Notes: generated by a model not told the origin, from the sequence alone. Counted from the stretch's first letter, positions 24,109 to 37,624 are shown. The stretch: DNA of 64,000 bases from Pilaira anomala (GCA_025716855.1 JAIXMQ010000066.1:1-64000); one strand, 5' to 3'. A program made the numbers and translations.

Positions 24109-26447
24109 ATGGAGGAAAATAAAAGCTTTATAAATAAACCAAACTCATCTAAAAAAGTTTTGAAGAATTCCAATAAAAACCAAAATGAATCAAGTAATTC
24201 AGCTGTACCTGACTTTATACAGAAACTATTTCGGTTAGGAAGAAAAAAAAAATATAGAAATCAGCTGACACATTAAATAAAGCTAATATTGTGTTCAATT
24301 AGGATGCTGGAAAATAAAGCCTTTAAAGACGTATTTTGTTGGGATCCTTCAGGTACAACTTTTCTGGTAAAAGATACCAATGAATTTTCAAAGTCAATTC
24401 TACCAAAACATTTTAAACATTGTAATTTTGCAAGTTTTGTACGTCAATTGAATAAATATGATTTTCACAAGATAAGAAGTAATGCGGACGAAAGTCAAAA
24501 GTTATATGGAGATCAGGTACATGTCTTTTTTTTTTTTTCTTTTTTTTTTCGGGCTTTAATTTTGTTATACATATACTTTAGATTTGGGAATTTGAACACT
24601 GTAACTTTAAACGAGATCGTAAAGATTTATTAGAAGAAATCAAACGAAAGACACCAGGAAAAAAAAAGAAAACTTCACAAGTAGATATGATGGATACCGA
24701 TACACCTTCACCTACTATTGTTGCATCAACTATCAATTCACCTATAATGAATGAATCTGAATCTTCTGCACTTGCTGAACTTCGAAAGCTGACTAAAAAT
24801 CTTCAATCTCAAGTTTATCAATTAAAACAATCTCAAATCGAATTAGAAGCAACTGTAAATAAAATGGATAAAAATGATAAACTTATCATGGCCGAACTTT
24901 CGGGATTTCAACAAAGTCTAAAGAGAAAAGATGAAATCATAAAAGAGTGTTTAAAGTTAACTGTAAAGACTCAACAAGAAGAAAGTACGATAATTAAAAG
25001 AATTACACGTTTTTTTACATACTGAGCCTATTTTTTTTTTTTTTTTTTTGTAGGACACGTTAAAATGAAAGAAATGCCGGTGATATCAACTCCACCACCT
25101 TCTACTCCTTCTACAGCAACAGCAACAACAACAGCTTCTACTTCTTCTTCTACAAATACTACAAACAATTGGGGTGACCAATCGACTATCCCAATTGAAA
25201 GTATCTTGACTGACCTCTTTTTACCTTCTCCACCCCAAAGTTCGATCGATACAGCATCAGTAGCAGCGGCCGCTGCCCAATTAAACGGAGGAAGTTTAAT
25301 TGGCTCGTCAATAAAGACTTCGGATGGTCTAACATTTTTAGCACTTGGTAGACTTACACCTAATAATGGTGGTACTCCTAATGATAATGATAATTCGAGT
25401 AATGATCACAATGCAATTAAAATAGAAGAAATAAACAATAATAGCATTGCTAAAGTTGTTCCAGCGGATCATGTGTCTACTTCCGAGACAGATAGTAAAG
25501 GTAAAAAGAAAATGGTGGCAAGCTGGACAACACCCCCACGTGTACTACTCGTGGATGATGACTCTGTTTACCGAGACGTTAGTGGACGTATGCTAAATAT
25601 GATAGGCTGCTCAATTGACCTTGCAAAAGATGGCTTAGAAGCATTACAGAAAATGAGTATTGAAAAATATGACTTAATTTTAATGGTACTATAAAATTTT
25701 AAAATAGTATATAATATATATATATATATATACATTTACTGAACCCAGTCTTTTACTTTTTAGGATATTGTAATGCCTAAAATGGATGGTATTGCAACAA
25801 CAAGAAATATTAGACGCTATGATGCTTTTACACCTATTGTTTCCATGACATCCAATTTTACACATAATGATATCATGGAATATATTGGTATTGGCATGAA
25901 TGATATCTTACCAAAACCTTTTTCAAAAAACACATTATATGATATATTAGAAAAACATTGTGCTCATCTAAAAATTATCCAAAGACAACAAACAGATGAA
26001 GTCATTATTCACAGAGGCTTGGGAATTCCTCAAGCAAATATAACTCCGTTATTAGAAGAATCTGCTACAACGACAACGACTACAACTACCTCCACTACTT
26101 CTTCTAATTATAATAATACTTACCCGACCAGTAATACTACCAGTAATATTGTTGATACCCCTTCTACTTCTTCTTCTACCTCTTCACCTATTAATACTTC
26201 TCCTACCATTATATCAACTTCAACTTCAATTGCACCGACAACATCAACAACAACAAACAATGATTCAGGTTATTGGCAGCCAGTTGATAGTAGAAAACTT
26301 GTTTGGTCTTCTTCTTCTGTACAACAAAAATATCACCAACAACCCCAACCTCATCAACAAAATCAACAACCACAAGAACAACAACAGCAACAACGCCAAT
26401 ATAAACGACAAAAGCTAAATGATTTATATGATGCACCTCAATACTAA
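24109..26447 (+). CDS. SKN7: Skn7/Prr1-type HSF-domain response regulator
   Basis: A transcription factor with an HSF-type DNA-binding domain, coiled coil and phosphorelay receiver domain; in fungi this family mediates oxidative and osmotic/cell-wall stress responses downstream of Ypd1. Start ATG 24109 (MEENKSFINKPN). The HSF domain spans about residues 35-130 across two introns: FIQKLF, FVDPSGTTFLVKD-like WDPSGTTFLVKDTNEFSKSI, FASFVRQLNKYDFHKI, IWEFEHCNFKRDRKDLL. A helical coiled-coil segment (ALAELRKLTKNLQSQVYQLK) follows. The receiver starts at PPRVLLVDDDSVYRDVSGRM (acidic pocket DDD), continues YDLILM, and after an intron gives DIVMPKMDGIATT with the phospho-acceptor Asp as first residue, then VSMTSNF and ILPKPFSK (conserved Lys). 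The tail is Thr/Ser- then Gln-rich. All canonical phosphorelay residues are present. Confidence 0.95.
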
Positions 26448-26535
26448 ATTGTTCATAAACATTATTTTTTCCTTTTTCATCGTTGTACATATATATACTC
26501 TCTCTTTAAAATAAAATAAAGAATTATTTATTATT

Positions 26536-28276
26536 TTAACATTTTCTATGAATAACAGAAACACCAAATTCTTCATATTCTTTTCTGGATATCCATAATT
26601 GATGGAAAGTACCCAAGGAAGCTAAAATAGAACCACCTAACCAACTACTACTTTTACGTTCTGTAGCATTACCTGCAGCATGAATCTTAATTTTACTCTA
26701 AAAAAAAAAGAAATGTTAACAAATAAAAAGGTTCTTACAATCATGTCACTTACTCCAGGCGCTTTTAATGGTAATTCGTAGTTTAATCTTTCATTAAATC
26801 CATTAAATAAAGTATTACCTCCAGTAACGACCACATTGTTAAATAAAAGTGGACGTAAATCAATATCGCAACTATTAATACTATTATGAACCATTTCATG
26901 CACACCAATATATTTATCTTTTGTTTTCGATTCCCCTTCCTCTCCTCCTCCTTCTGTCTCTTCAGTATTTTCCATATCCTCTTCTTTAGGTGGGTCATTA
27001 ATATGAGGTTGGAAAAGTGTCTCTGGAACCTTATATCTTTCTATTCCAAAGGCATGATTAAAACCATCAGGAAATTCAAAGGATCTCTTTGACCTTGACG
27101 ATAAAAGACTATATTTACACTTGTTAATACCATCCCTATCACCCAGTATACAAAAACTTACTCTTCATCGAATGTGACATCAGATACTTGACAGATTGTT
27201 TCCTTGTATTCATTTAAAACTCTCTACAGAAAAAAAAAATGTTGGTTTTTTTTTAAAAAAAAAATATATAGTGTAATTATATTTACAGTTGCTTGATAAT
27301 CATCAAAACTCTCTGTAACTCCTTCCAATTCACGTAACTGTATATCTGGCCTCTGATCACTTTCAACATGTTTCTTCTTTGCAATTCTATAATGAGGCAC
27401 AATGGTATAGTTTAAATCGAGATAAAGTTGCTTTTTGATCTGATTTATCAACATATCTCCAGCAACAGGTTGATGTAAAACACCCTTTCTTAAAACAAAT
27501 CCATCGTATACTGGTACTGCACTCGTTACACCTCCACCTGAATCAAGTACAAGTGCTGTAGCCCTTCCAACAGAAAACCTAGAAAAAGATGTGAATATGT
27601 TTTATGTATATCAAGGCAGTAAGTAAACTTACGCTGTCATGACAGCATCTTGAGCAAGATAAAAAGCAGGAAATTGGAACTTTTCAAATGCTAATTCTAT
27701 TGTCTTTTCACGGTTTTCTTTTGTATTCCAAGCAGGTTCTGTACATAATAATGGATGATCCTTTGGGTCGATTCTTAACATGTCACTGAAAGTAGCGTCC
27801 CAAATCTGTTCAATAGCTTCCCAATCCTCGACTATAGTAAAAAGTTAATACTTGGGGGTGGGGAGGGGAGGTTTAAGTTGTATTGAGGACTTACCCATGC
27901 CATCCTTCATTGGATTTTTAACTTCCATTTGGCTTCTAAACTTGTTTATCTTGTTGTCTCCAATATAATAGTTTCGTTTGATTTGATATGTTTGTGGTTG
28001 AGGTGGAGGTGCCTCTCCTTCTTCTGCCATCACGACATCTTCGGCTTCAATAGGTTCTTCCTTATCAATGTAACCGAAACTAGTAGGAAACATGACACGA
28101 GGTGTATCTTCACCTGCATAACCAGCACGCGTCATGGTTGAACCAATATCAAGCACAAGGGCATTTACTTCGTCTTTTTTTGTTTGAAAATAGTAAGTTA
28201 GTTTTTTTGTTTTTTTGTTTTTTTCTTTTTATAGGTATTATAGAGTGATATATTTACCTCCTCCATAAGCTACCAT
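26536..28276 (-). CDS. ARP4: Actin-related protein 4 (Arp4/BAF53-like)
   Basis: Arp4 is a nuclear actin-related subunit shared by INO80, SWR1 and NuA4-type complexes, where it pairs with nuclear actin. The first exon is MVAYGG (ATG at 28276). It is followed by [20 protein letters not shown], an acidic insertion, [73 protein letters not shown] and [19 protein letters not shown]. Further on are a Glu/Gly-rich insertion ([19 protein letters not shown]), [19 protein letters not shown] and [20 protein letters not shown], ending [10 protein letters not shown] with stop at 26536. The order and inserts fit Arp4 rather than actin. About eight exons with short introns. Convergent with SKN7, 88 bp between stop codons. 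Confidence 0.94.
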
Positions 28277-28471
28277 ATTTTAATAATACAAAATAATAAA
28301 ACAAGGAAAACAAAAAACAAAAAAAAAATATTTTCTTGAATGAATTTCACTTTGGAAATGACTGTCAATTGCTGACACAAGCATTATATTTTTTAAGCAA
28401 CAAAAGCCAATCATGGTTTATTTTTTTATTGATTAAAAAAAAAGTTATTTACAAGGAGACAGGTTTTATTT

Positions 28472-30263
28472 TTAAACATTAACTTGACGTTCATCGCCAG
28501 TACTTCTAGCGGTGCCAGCAACTAATTCACTTTCCCAAACTAATTGTTTGTTAATAGCACCAAGATAGGCTTTAGCAGCAGCGGTAAGGATATCGATATC
28601 TGCCATACTGGCACCAAATGAGTTCTTAGAAATACGTTCATCTTGCTTATTATTTTCATCACTTGTATCTGCCTTGACTTGAATTTCAGCTTTACCCAAG
28701 GCATCACTACCTTCACCCACTGCACTAATATCAAACTTTGTAAGACGGAAACGACGACCTACACTACGTTGAATCGCTTCAAAGATAGCATCGACAGGAC
28801 CATTGATACCAACAGCAGCATCACCAATTTCCTTATTTGCCTTGACATCAAATAATTTTACACTTGCCATTGAAGTAGTATCAGCACCACCCACAACTTG
28901 AGTAGAAATAAGGGTATAAAATGAACTAGCAACATGAGCACCAATTTGGTTACTGAGAATAGCTAAAATATCAGCATCATTTACATTCTTCTTTTTATCA
29001 CAGAGAGATTTGAATTCATCAAAAGCAGATTGGAAATCAGTTTCAGTTACATCATCAAAGCCTAATTCTTTACAACGTTCACGGAAAGCGTTACGACCTG
29101 AATGTTTACCGAGTACAAGTGAAATATCTGTTACACCCACTGTTTCAGCATTAATAATTTCGTAAGTTTGACGGTTCTTGAGAATACCATCTTGATGAAT
29201 ACCAGATTCATGAAGAAATGCGTTACGACCTACAATAGCTTTGTTGGGTTGAATCATCATACCAGAGAGACTAGATACCATTTGTGAAGTACGATAAATT
29301 AAGGTAGTATTGACAGTATGATGCACAGGAAAAAGAGTAGGATGTGTATGAATAGCCATAACTACCTCTTCCATAGCAGTATTACCAGCACGTTCACCAA
29401 TACCATTAATTGTTACTTCAACTTGACGTGCACCATTTGTGATACCAGCCAAAGTATTTGCAGTAGCTAAACCAAGATCATTATGACAATGAGTAGAGAA
29501 AATAGCTTTTTCAGAACCAGGTGTATTCTTAACAAGATACTTTATCAAACTTCCATATTCTTCCGGCATATTATAGCCAACGGTATCAGGAATATTTAAA
29601 GTAGTTGCACCCGCTTCAATGACCTTACCGAGTACTTTACAAAGGAAATCAGGATCAGAACGGCCTGCATCTTCAGGAGAGAATTCAACATCATCTACAA
29701 AAGAACGAGCTAATGTGACAGCTGCAACAGCACGTTTAATACATTCTTCACGATCAATTTTTAACTTGTATTTAAGATGAAGATCAGATGTTGCCAAGAA
29801 AACATGGATACGTTTACGAGGTGCAGATGCAATAGCTTCTGCGCAACGTTTAATATCTCCGGGTGTAGAACGTGCAAGACCACAGATTGTCTAAATAAAT
29901 GAATTTGTTACAATTTATTTTTCTCTCTTACTCTTAAATATAATCTTTACCATAGGTTGACCAATCTTTTCTCTACCGACCATTAAAGGACCTACTTCAG
30001 TTGCAATACGTTGTACTGCTTCAAAATCACCTACAGAAGCGATTGGAAAACCTGCTTCAAGTACGTCAACACCAAGACGAGAAAGTTGCTTAGCGATTTC
30101 AATCTTTTCTTCTGTGTTTAAAGTGACACCAGGAGACTATCATATTCGGTTTTTAATAAATTTTATTTCGCGCGTAAATATTTGCATTATTTATTTTTTT
30201 TTTTACCTGCTCACCATCACGGAGAGTTGTATCAAAGATAATAAGTTTGTCTGTAGAAGTCAT
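28472..30263 (-). CDS. 2-isopropylmalate synthase, LeuA type 1
   Basis: Catalyses the first committed step of leucine synthesis, condensing acetyl-CoA with 2-oxoisovalerate. Exons 30207-30263, 29951-30136 and 28472-29890 give 553 residues. The N-terminus [22 protein letters not shown] holds the metal- and substrate-binding TIM-barrel signature; the barrel continues with [55 protein letters not shown] (two metal-binding His), [20 protein letters not shown] and [18 protein letters not shown]. The C-terminal allosteric domain ([20 protein letters not shown] ... [13 protein letters not shown]) is present, so leucine feedback control is likely. The [13 protein letters not shown] opening is that of the bacterial/plant-type enzyme, not of the ascomycete Leu4 class. 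No mitochondrial leader is evident at this start. Confidence 0.93.
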
Positions 30264-31294
30264 ATTTTTAAAAATAAATAATAAATAAAGAGAAAGAAGA
30301 AAGAAAGGGAAAAAAAAATATTTTGTACTTAATAAATGTTTAAAATTTTCACGTCTTTATAGGTTATGACCAGTTTGGTACATTTGGCCAATCAGAATTT
30401 CAATCTGCTTTAACCATAAATTCATTAACCAATAAAAGTATACGATAGCATATAAGTCATAACTTTTTTCCATAAAAGTGTCTTTTTTTTTTTAACCTTT
30501 GCGTAATCATATCAATTCACAAGATGTAAAGAGAACCATGCATTTATTTACGAAAGTAACACAAAGGCTTTACAAACATTTATATCTCTTTCTTTTTACT
30601 TACATGTCAAATCATTCATTTAAGTATTATTCAAAGTGTAGTTAACTACATACATATAAAAAGAGCTTTTCTCATTATGACTCATTGAAAATCATGCGAT
30701 ATATAATGGTCTAACTACGGGATTTGTAATATGACATACTATATGCAATTCACACATTTAGATTATTAGTTTTTCTGTGCCAAGTGTTATTTCAATATAC
30801 AAATATTATGTAAACAAAAACGAATAATTATTAATTTAAATTTCTGTCAAAATATTTATTTTCGAAAATAAAGCCTCTTAACAAAAATGTATTTATTGCC
30901 TTATTTACGTGTGTTTATATGTATGTACTTTAGGAAGTGAACAATTCTGACTGTCGCTTGAAATAGTCTTGTAAATTACAACTTTTTATTACTTGTCACC
31001 TATTTTTATATTTTCAGAAATTGACTAAATAACCTCTCTCAGGGAAATATTATTATAACGAAGAAACTAATGTAAAAACTATTTACGAGGAGCAAAAAGA
31101 CTAAAGTAGTCAGAGTAAGGATTTTACTTTCGCTCTTGCTGTTACACTGTGACCGTAAAAAGAAAAAAACCCACAATCGGAGTTGACAAGTCAGGACCTC
31201 TTTTTTTTTTTGTTATTGTTGTTTTTGGCTTACCATCAAGGGGGACCTTATCCTGCACTTTTTATTATTTTTTATTAGATACAATAATTTTGAC
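30264..31294. other. Intergenic, divergent promoter region
   Basis: About 1 kb between the 2-isopropylmalate synthase (minus) and COQ5 (plus). AT-rich, with no ORF of interest, no repeat beyond short A/T runs and no recognisable RNA gene. The T-rich block at about 31201-31225 precedes the COQ5 start. Confidence 0.5.
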
Positions 31295-31706
31295 ATGTCA
31301 CGTATAGCTTTCAATCAAAGCCGCATGTTTATGCGCAATACTTTTACTGCTACTCCTTCTTTCACTCACCGTGCCTTATTCTCTACTGGTCTTCAACGCC
31401 TTCAACAACAACAACAACAACAACAACAAGGAGCAAACAAAAACACTACTCATTTCGGTTTCCGTGACGTTGCCGAAGAAGAGAAGGAATCACTTGGTAG
31501 GGTTATAAGAAAGCAAGTGGAAAGTTATATTCTTATTAATTTTCAATTGGGATATAGTTCATGAAGTCTTTGCTAACGTTGCCAGTAAATATGATGTTAT
31601 GAACGACGCTATGAGTATGGGTGTTCACCGTATTTGGAAAGATGAATTTATTCGTTCTATGGCACCTGGACCTGGAACCAAATTATTAGATGTTGCTGGT
31701 GGAACT

Positions 31707-31761
<55 letters not shown>

Positions 31762-32502
31762 ACCTGCATTGTGTTATATTGGTTCTAATAAGATATGAAT
31801 TAAAGGTGATATCGCTCTTAGATTTTTAGATTATTGTAAGAATGTTCATCATGATAATACAGCTACTGTTAAATTAGTGGATATCAATCCTCATATGTTG
31901 GGTGAAGGTGAAAAGAGATTCCAAAAGACACCTTATGCTAACAGTAAGATTGAGAATAGTGTTTGAATCGAAATTTCACAAGTATTAATTTTTTTTTTCT
32001 GCATTTTAGCTAATCAAGCAAGTTTCTTGGTACAAAATGCTGAGCATCTTGATGAAATTCCTGATGAATCCGTTGATGTTTATACAATTGCTTTTGGTAT
32101 CCGTAATTGTACCCATATTGATAAAGTTGTAAAGGAAGCACATCGTGTATTAAAGAAGGGTGGTCGATTCATGTGTCTTGAATTCAGTAAAGTAGATAAT
32201 CCAGTGATTGGAAAGTAAGTAATTTATTATATATACATATATATATATAAGCAGAATTCTGTTCTTAACAAGTTTACAATAGATTCTATGATATCTATTC
32301 CTTTGATATTATCCCCGCATTAGGTCAAGCTATTGCTGGTGATCGTGATTCATACCAATACCTTGTAGAAAGTATTCGTCAATTCCCTCCTCAAGAAGAA
32401 TTTGCTCAAATTATTCGTGATGCTGGATTCAAGACAATTGGAAAGGGTTACGAAGATCTTACATTTGGTGTCGCTGCTATTCACAGCGGTTTCAAAATCT
32501 AA
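31295..32502 (+). CDS. COQ5: Ubiquinone C-methyltransferase Coq5
   Basis: Coq5 is the mitochondrial SAM-dependent C-methyltransferase (2-methoxy-6-polyprenyl-1,4-benzoquinol methylase, UbiE family) of coenzyme Q synthesis. The N-terminus [20 protein letters not shown] is a basic mitochondrial leader, followed by a Q9 tract. UbiE motifs follow: [20 protein letters not shown] (family signature 1), [28 protein letters not shown] (SAM motif I, split by an intron), [51 protein letters not shown] (signature 2), [35 protein letters not shown] and a [10 protein letters not shown] end. Five exons; stop at 32500-32502. The intron splitting GTGD has the donor GTA followed by a run to A50 (31710-31759). 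Convergent with the GH36 gene, 108 bp between stops. Confidence 0.96.
31710..31759. repeat. 50-nt poly(A) at a COQ5 5' splice site
   Basis: The exon ends at 31707 and the intron begins G-T, then A50. The homopolymer thus starts at intron position 3 and makes up about half of the intron. Confidence 0.9.
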
Positions 32503-32610
32503 ATTATGTACAAATATATAAAAAAAAATTGAAAACTTTGGGATTACAAAAAAACAATATAAAAAGATATCACTAGGAATTGACATTAAATTTTTGCCTG
32601 TAATATGTAT

Positions 32611-34856
32611 TTATTGATTATCAAATAAAGTAACTTTAGCTACCGTAATATGATCATCCCAAATGATCTTTTCCACTCGTTTAGCTAATTCTCCATCGAC
32701 AAAAATTGAAGGAATCTCACTATCAAATGAGTCTAGTCTAACATAAATTCGCGTCTTCTTTTCCATATGAGGTTTCTTCAATACAATATATATATCATCT
32801 CCTTTTTCTGTAATAGTTTCTATTTCTGAACCAGGTACGATATGACCAGTAGAACCCATAAATCTATCATTAGAATCACGTCTAATTTTCATAAACGTTC
32901 TAGTTTCGTGTGGTAAAAGGAATACGGGAGTAAAGGGTGAAAGCCAATCAACTTTAGAGCCATGGATCAGCACATTACTACGTTCAAAATAATGTCCATG
33001 ATCCAACCAAGGTAATTTAGCAGTAAAGGGTAAAGGAGATAGATTTACTATAAATACATATTCACGGTCACCAACAGTATATGTAGCTTTATAAACATCT
33101 AAACCCACTGAGACTAACTCTTTCACTTGTGCTTTAGGTTTTGGAAAGATAGAACTATAAAGCTTATGCTCTAGTTTATCATATAAGTCTACATTATCAG
33201 ACATTAAAACAAGTTGACCAAATACAATATTAACCACCAATAATGTATGCTTTTCTTGTTTTGTAAGTTGGTTATTGTCTGATCTAACAAAGAATACATC
33301 AGGGTCACTACCAAAGACGGTGGACGCCATAGGCCAACGGTTGAGAGTAGATATAATAGCATTAGATGTTGCCACGCGTTCGCGAACGTTCGCTATACGA
33401 AGTACGGAATTATCCCACCAAGGGGAAGCATCACTACTAACACGAGAATATTCCAACCTTCCCCAGGTAGAAGGCAAAGTTACGCCAGAACCTAAAAGCA
33501 AAGCTCTCTTACGAGTTACTTCCATTATTAAATCCATTGCATCCCACATAATTTCACCACGCGATTTACCAAGACGAGGAATCATAGCAGCAGCAAACAA
33601 GAAATCAAGCTTCAATAATTTGTATCCCCATGTATCAATCACTTGATCAAAAACTTGATGTAAATAAATACGAACTTCTGGGTGATATATATCCATAGCA
33701 TAAAATCCACCCCAGTTTGGACCAGCAACTACTAAACGACCATCTGGATGCTTTAAAAGCCATTCGGGATGGTCTTTTACAATTTTACTCTTAAAACCGA
33801 CAGCAAAAGGAGCAAGCCAAATACCAGGCAAATAGTTTTGTTTTTTGATATCATCACAAAGTGCCTTCATACCTCTTGGAAACTTTACTTGATCTACATC
33901 TAACCAATCACCAATTTGAGATTCAAAGCCATCATCAATTTGAAATACATCAATAGGATACTTATGTTTTTTAAATGCTTCTAAACTAGATAAAACATCC
34001 TTTTCTGTCACACGTTCATAAAAGTTATACCAAGAAGACCAGCCAGTTAAATGTCGGGGATTTTGAAATTCATGCTTAGGATCATAATAATTTGCATAAC
34101 GTCTCCAAATCAATTTAAGTTCACTGACTTGATCGCCTTGACTCACTAATAGCTTGATACGCAAAGTTTGTCCAGGATCCAGTTGTTTACCTTCAATATC
34201 TTTATATAGACTAAACTTGTTACCATTCAAGTTTGCTTTAAAATATGTGTATCCAGATTCTTCTGAAACTGAGCCTAAAAATACAATATGATTGTTATTC
34301 GTGTTTCTCAAATACGTATAGCCCGTTGAATGAATATGTCCCGGGTGACCAGAATAATTAAAAAAATCATAATCTCTATTATATGTCTATTTTAGTCAAT
34401 TTGATCATCAGTTCAAGTTTGACCACATAATATAATTTTTTACCCTTGTAAATTGAATTGTGTAAACCATGAAACGACACCAGGAATACTTGATAGTTTA
34501 TTATATCTACCCAATTCTTTGGTTGTGCTCCAACACTGAAATCCTTCTGCCATCATAACTTGGTTTTCAAGATTAACGTCAGCTTCAATCTCTAAATGGT
34601 TCAAGGCGACTGACTTTCCTAATGCTGTAAGCTCATACTGTAATTCAAAGTTATCTGGATCTAATAAATGAACAGTTCTGGATAGCTTCAAATGACCCAA
34701 CTTATTGACCATGGTAGTTGAACTAACGCTAAATTCTTCTTCGTTGATGACATATTTTATATTGACAGAAGCTGTCTCGGCCAAGAGGATATCGTCGTAA
34801 GGAGACATTGCATATATAAGTGAAAACGTATAAAAGAGTAAAAAATGTAGAAGCAT
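32611..34856 (-). CDS. GH36-family alpha-galactosidase-like glycosyl hydrolase
   Basis: A two-exon gene (34444-34856 and 32611-34375) encoding 725 residues. Family GH36/melibiase enzymes release alpha-linked galactose by a retaining mechanism. Diagnostic blocks: GWSSWYNFYERVTEKDVLSS, YPIDVFQIDDGFESQIGDW, PGIWLAPFAVGFKSK, LLKLDFLFAAAMIP (Asp of KLDF is the expected nucleophile), YSRVSSDASPWWDN (Asp after RVSS is the expected acid/base), RWPMASTVFGSDPDVFFVRS. The N-terminal beta-sandwich domain is present (GFQCWSTTKELGRYNKLSS). The start at 34856 gives MLLHFLLFYTFSLIYA, a likely signal peptide; the next Met (MSPYDD, 16 residues later) would give a cytosolic form. Specificity (alpha-galactosidase, alpha-N-acetylgalactosaminidase or raffinose-type) cannot be fixed from sequence alone. 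Confidence 0.9.
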
Positions 34857-35257
34857 GATAAAGTTATCTATTTTTTATATTTTTTTTTTTTTTTTGTCGA
34901 CCTCATGATTATTTGGTCTTAACTGTTTTAAATTGACGTCAACTTTGTGTTCCGGAACAAAAAGAGGTCAATATCATTTTATTAAATCACTCAAAAGTTA
35001 ATACGATGAATTTAAGAAGAGGGAAAGAAAGGAAAATCATCTATTTCAACTTTATTACACGTACTTTAACACGCACAGTACATGATCTTTTTATTTTCGA
35101 CGTGATATGATCTTACTTTGTTCACAAAAGCAGGATTTTTTTTTTTTTTTTTGCACAGTTTAATGCGCGCGTCTTCCGATTTATATTTTTTTTTTGTTTT
35201 TTGTTTTTTATTTTTGTTTCTGTCCCTTTTTTAAAAAAAATAAAAAATACTTTCAAA
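34857..35257. promoter_or_regulatory. Divergent promoter between GH36 gene and Ku70
   Basis: A 401-bp gap between two oppositely directed starts. It contains T-runs at about 34875-34896 and 35134-35152, and TTGACGTCAA at about 34932-34941, a perfect palindrome holding the CRE/ATF core TGACGTCA that bZIP factors bind. Function is inferred. Confidence 0.4.
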
Positions 35258-36133
35258 ATGTCAAGTAGTTACGCTTTGTCTTCTTATTCTTATGAAGAAG
35301 ACGACTTTTTCGAAAAGAATGAGGACCTTGCTGTAAGAAACAGTTTTTTTTTTTTTTTTTTTTTTTTTTTGAATCCTTTTTTTGACAACATTCATTCAGG
35401 AAGAGCAAAACTTTAAAGATTGCATTTTGTTTGCCATCGATTGTAGCAAGTCCATGTTCACCAAGAACGCGCAAGGTGACATTCCTGTTACCGTAGCCTT
35501 ACAAAGTATCAAAAATACGATATTGAGTAAAATTGACAGTAGACCAAATGACCAAATTGGCGTACTGTTATATGGAACTGTTAGTAAACGAAAAGAAACC
35601 GAGCTTAAATCATTATTGTACTTATTATTATTATTTTAGAAAGGATTTAATAATACTGCTCAAAAAGAACATGTGACTATTATGCATCCTATTGATATAC
35701 CTGATGCTCCACGTATCAAGGAAATTGAATCATTTATTCAAGGTTGATGAAGAGTTTTACTTGATTTGCTGCAATTGTTTTAACATTTTATCATTAGATA
35801 TATCCCTTTTTCAAGAAAAATACGGTACAACAGATCAAAGTTTCCCAATGAGTGATGTTTTTTATGTCGTTTCTGATATGATGTCAAAGGTAAAAAACTC
35901 AATGAGACGATTTTTCCTGATAACGGATAACGATGATCCAACCGAAGGTAATACTGAATACAGAAAAGCGTCTATCCAAAGAGCCAAGGTAATATATTTA
36001 TAATTACATGAACAACAGGTTTATACTAAATAAACAAATTAATCAATTAGGATTTGGGAATTGCAAATATTGAAATTACTTTGTTTGGCTTGGATAAACC
36101 TGACAGTAAGTTCGACAAAAATATATTTTACAA

Positions 36134-36168
<35 letters not shown>

Positions 36169-37624
36169 GCATACTTGTCTGATACATGAATATATTGTCA
36201 ATTTAATATTTCAAAAGGATATTTCTTCATTTGATGAATATTCTACATCTAGTACGGGTAAACTCGACAAATTGTTGGATATGGTGAAGACCAATAATGT
36301 CAAAATTCGTTCTGAATTTAAAATGCCATTTCAACTTACTCCTTCTGTGTCTATCGGTATTAGAGGTTATAATCTGATTATCGAGGAAAAGCTTCGTCCA
36401 GCTAAAAACTTCACTACTAATGCTGAGAAAGTAGTAGAAGTTAAACCACTTACAAGATGGAATTGCGCAGTAAATAACCTATTGCATATTTTATTATTAG
36501 TATTGAAAGCTTATTATGATTTGTATAGGATACTAGCCAAATTCTTATGCCAATTCATTTGAAACAAGGCTTTCAATATGGAGAGGAAATAGTAGAATTC
36601 ACCAAGGAAGAAATAGCAAAGCTTAAGAAACTTCGTGATCCCAGTAAACTATAATGTAATTTTGTCTTTTCGTACATCAACTAAATGTAATTATGTCTAT
36701 ATAGGTCTTTTAGTATTGGGTTTCAAGAATAAAAGCACATTGAAATCCCACCATCAATTAACTCATCCTTATTTTATCTACCCGGATGACTCTGTAAGTC
36801 TTCATTTAGTAAACTTAATAACGTATGCTAAATTATTCTATCAACATACTAGTTATACGAAGGAAGCACTAAAGCTTTCATGGCTTTGTTGCAAAGTATG
36901 ATAAAAAAAGACCGTATTGCAATCTGTTCTTTTGTCAGAAGAGATAACGCCTTACCAAGACTTGTTGCCGCCATACCTCAGGTAATACACTAACTGAATG
37001 ATAAGTAAGCTATGATTCTCATGTAGATATTTAATTTAGATTGAAAAATTGGATGAAAATGGTAATCAAATTGAGCCTCCTGGTATTCAATTAGTTGTTT
37101 TACCTTATGCTGATGAAATCAGACCTCTTCCACCAGCCATTACTCCAGTTAATGGTAAGACATACTATATTTAAATGTATGAGTATTAACTGATTTCATA
37201 TTAAAGTTGACCCATCCGTTCGAGAAAAGGCCAAAGCTATCATCAATAAACTTCCTGCAGACTATGACCCAAGAAAATTTGAAAATCCTTGTAAGTATTG
37301 ACTTGCTGTATAAAAAAAAATGCCACTTAACTAACTGTTCGTAAAAAAAAAAAAAAGATATTGAAAATCACAAAAAAGCAATTCAAACCATTGCGCTTGG
37401 AGGTTCAAACGAGGACGCAAAAGTTGTTGATAAAACTTTACCCGACTTTGAATATATAGAAAAAGTAAACCAGATGCATACATATCCGTTACAATTGCGA
37501 ATACTAATTAACGCTTTTAGAATGTATCTCAAGAAATCGATGATTTCAAAAAAGCTGTTGGCCTTGACAATATCTCAGTCGATGAATTACATGATTTCGG
37601 TAAGCCTGCTGCAGCCAAACGAAA

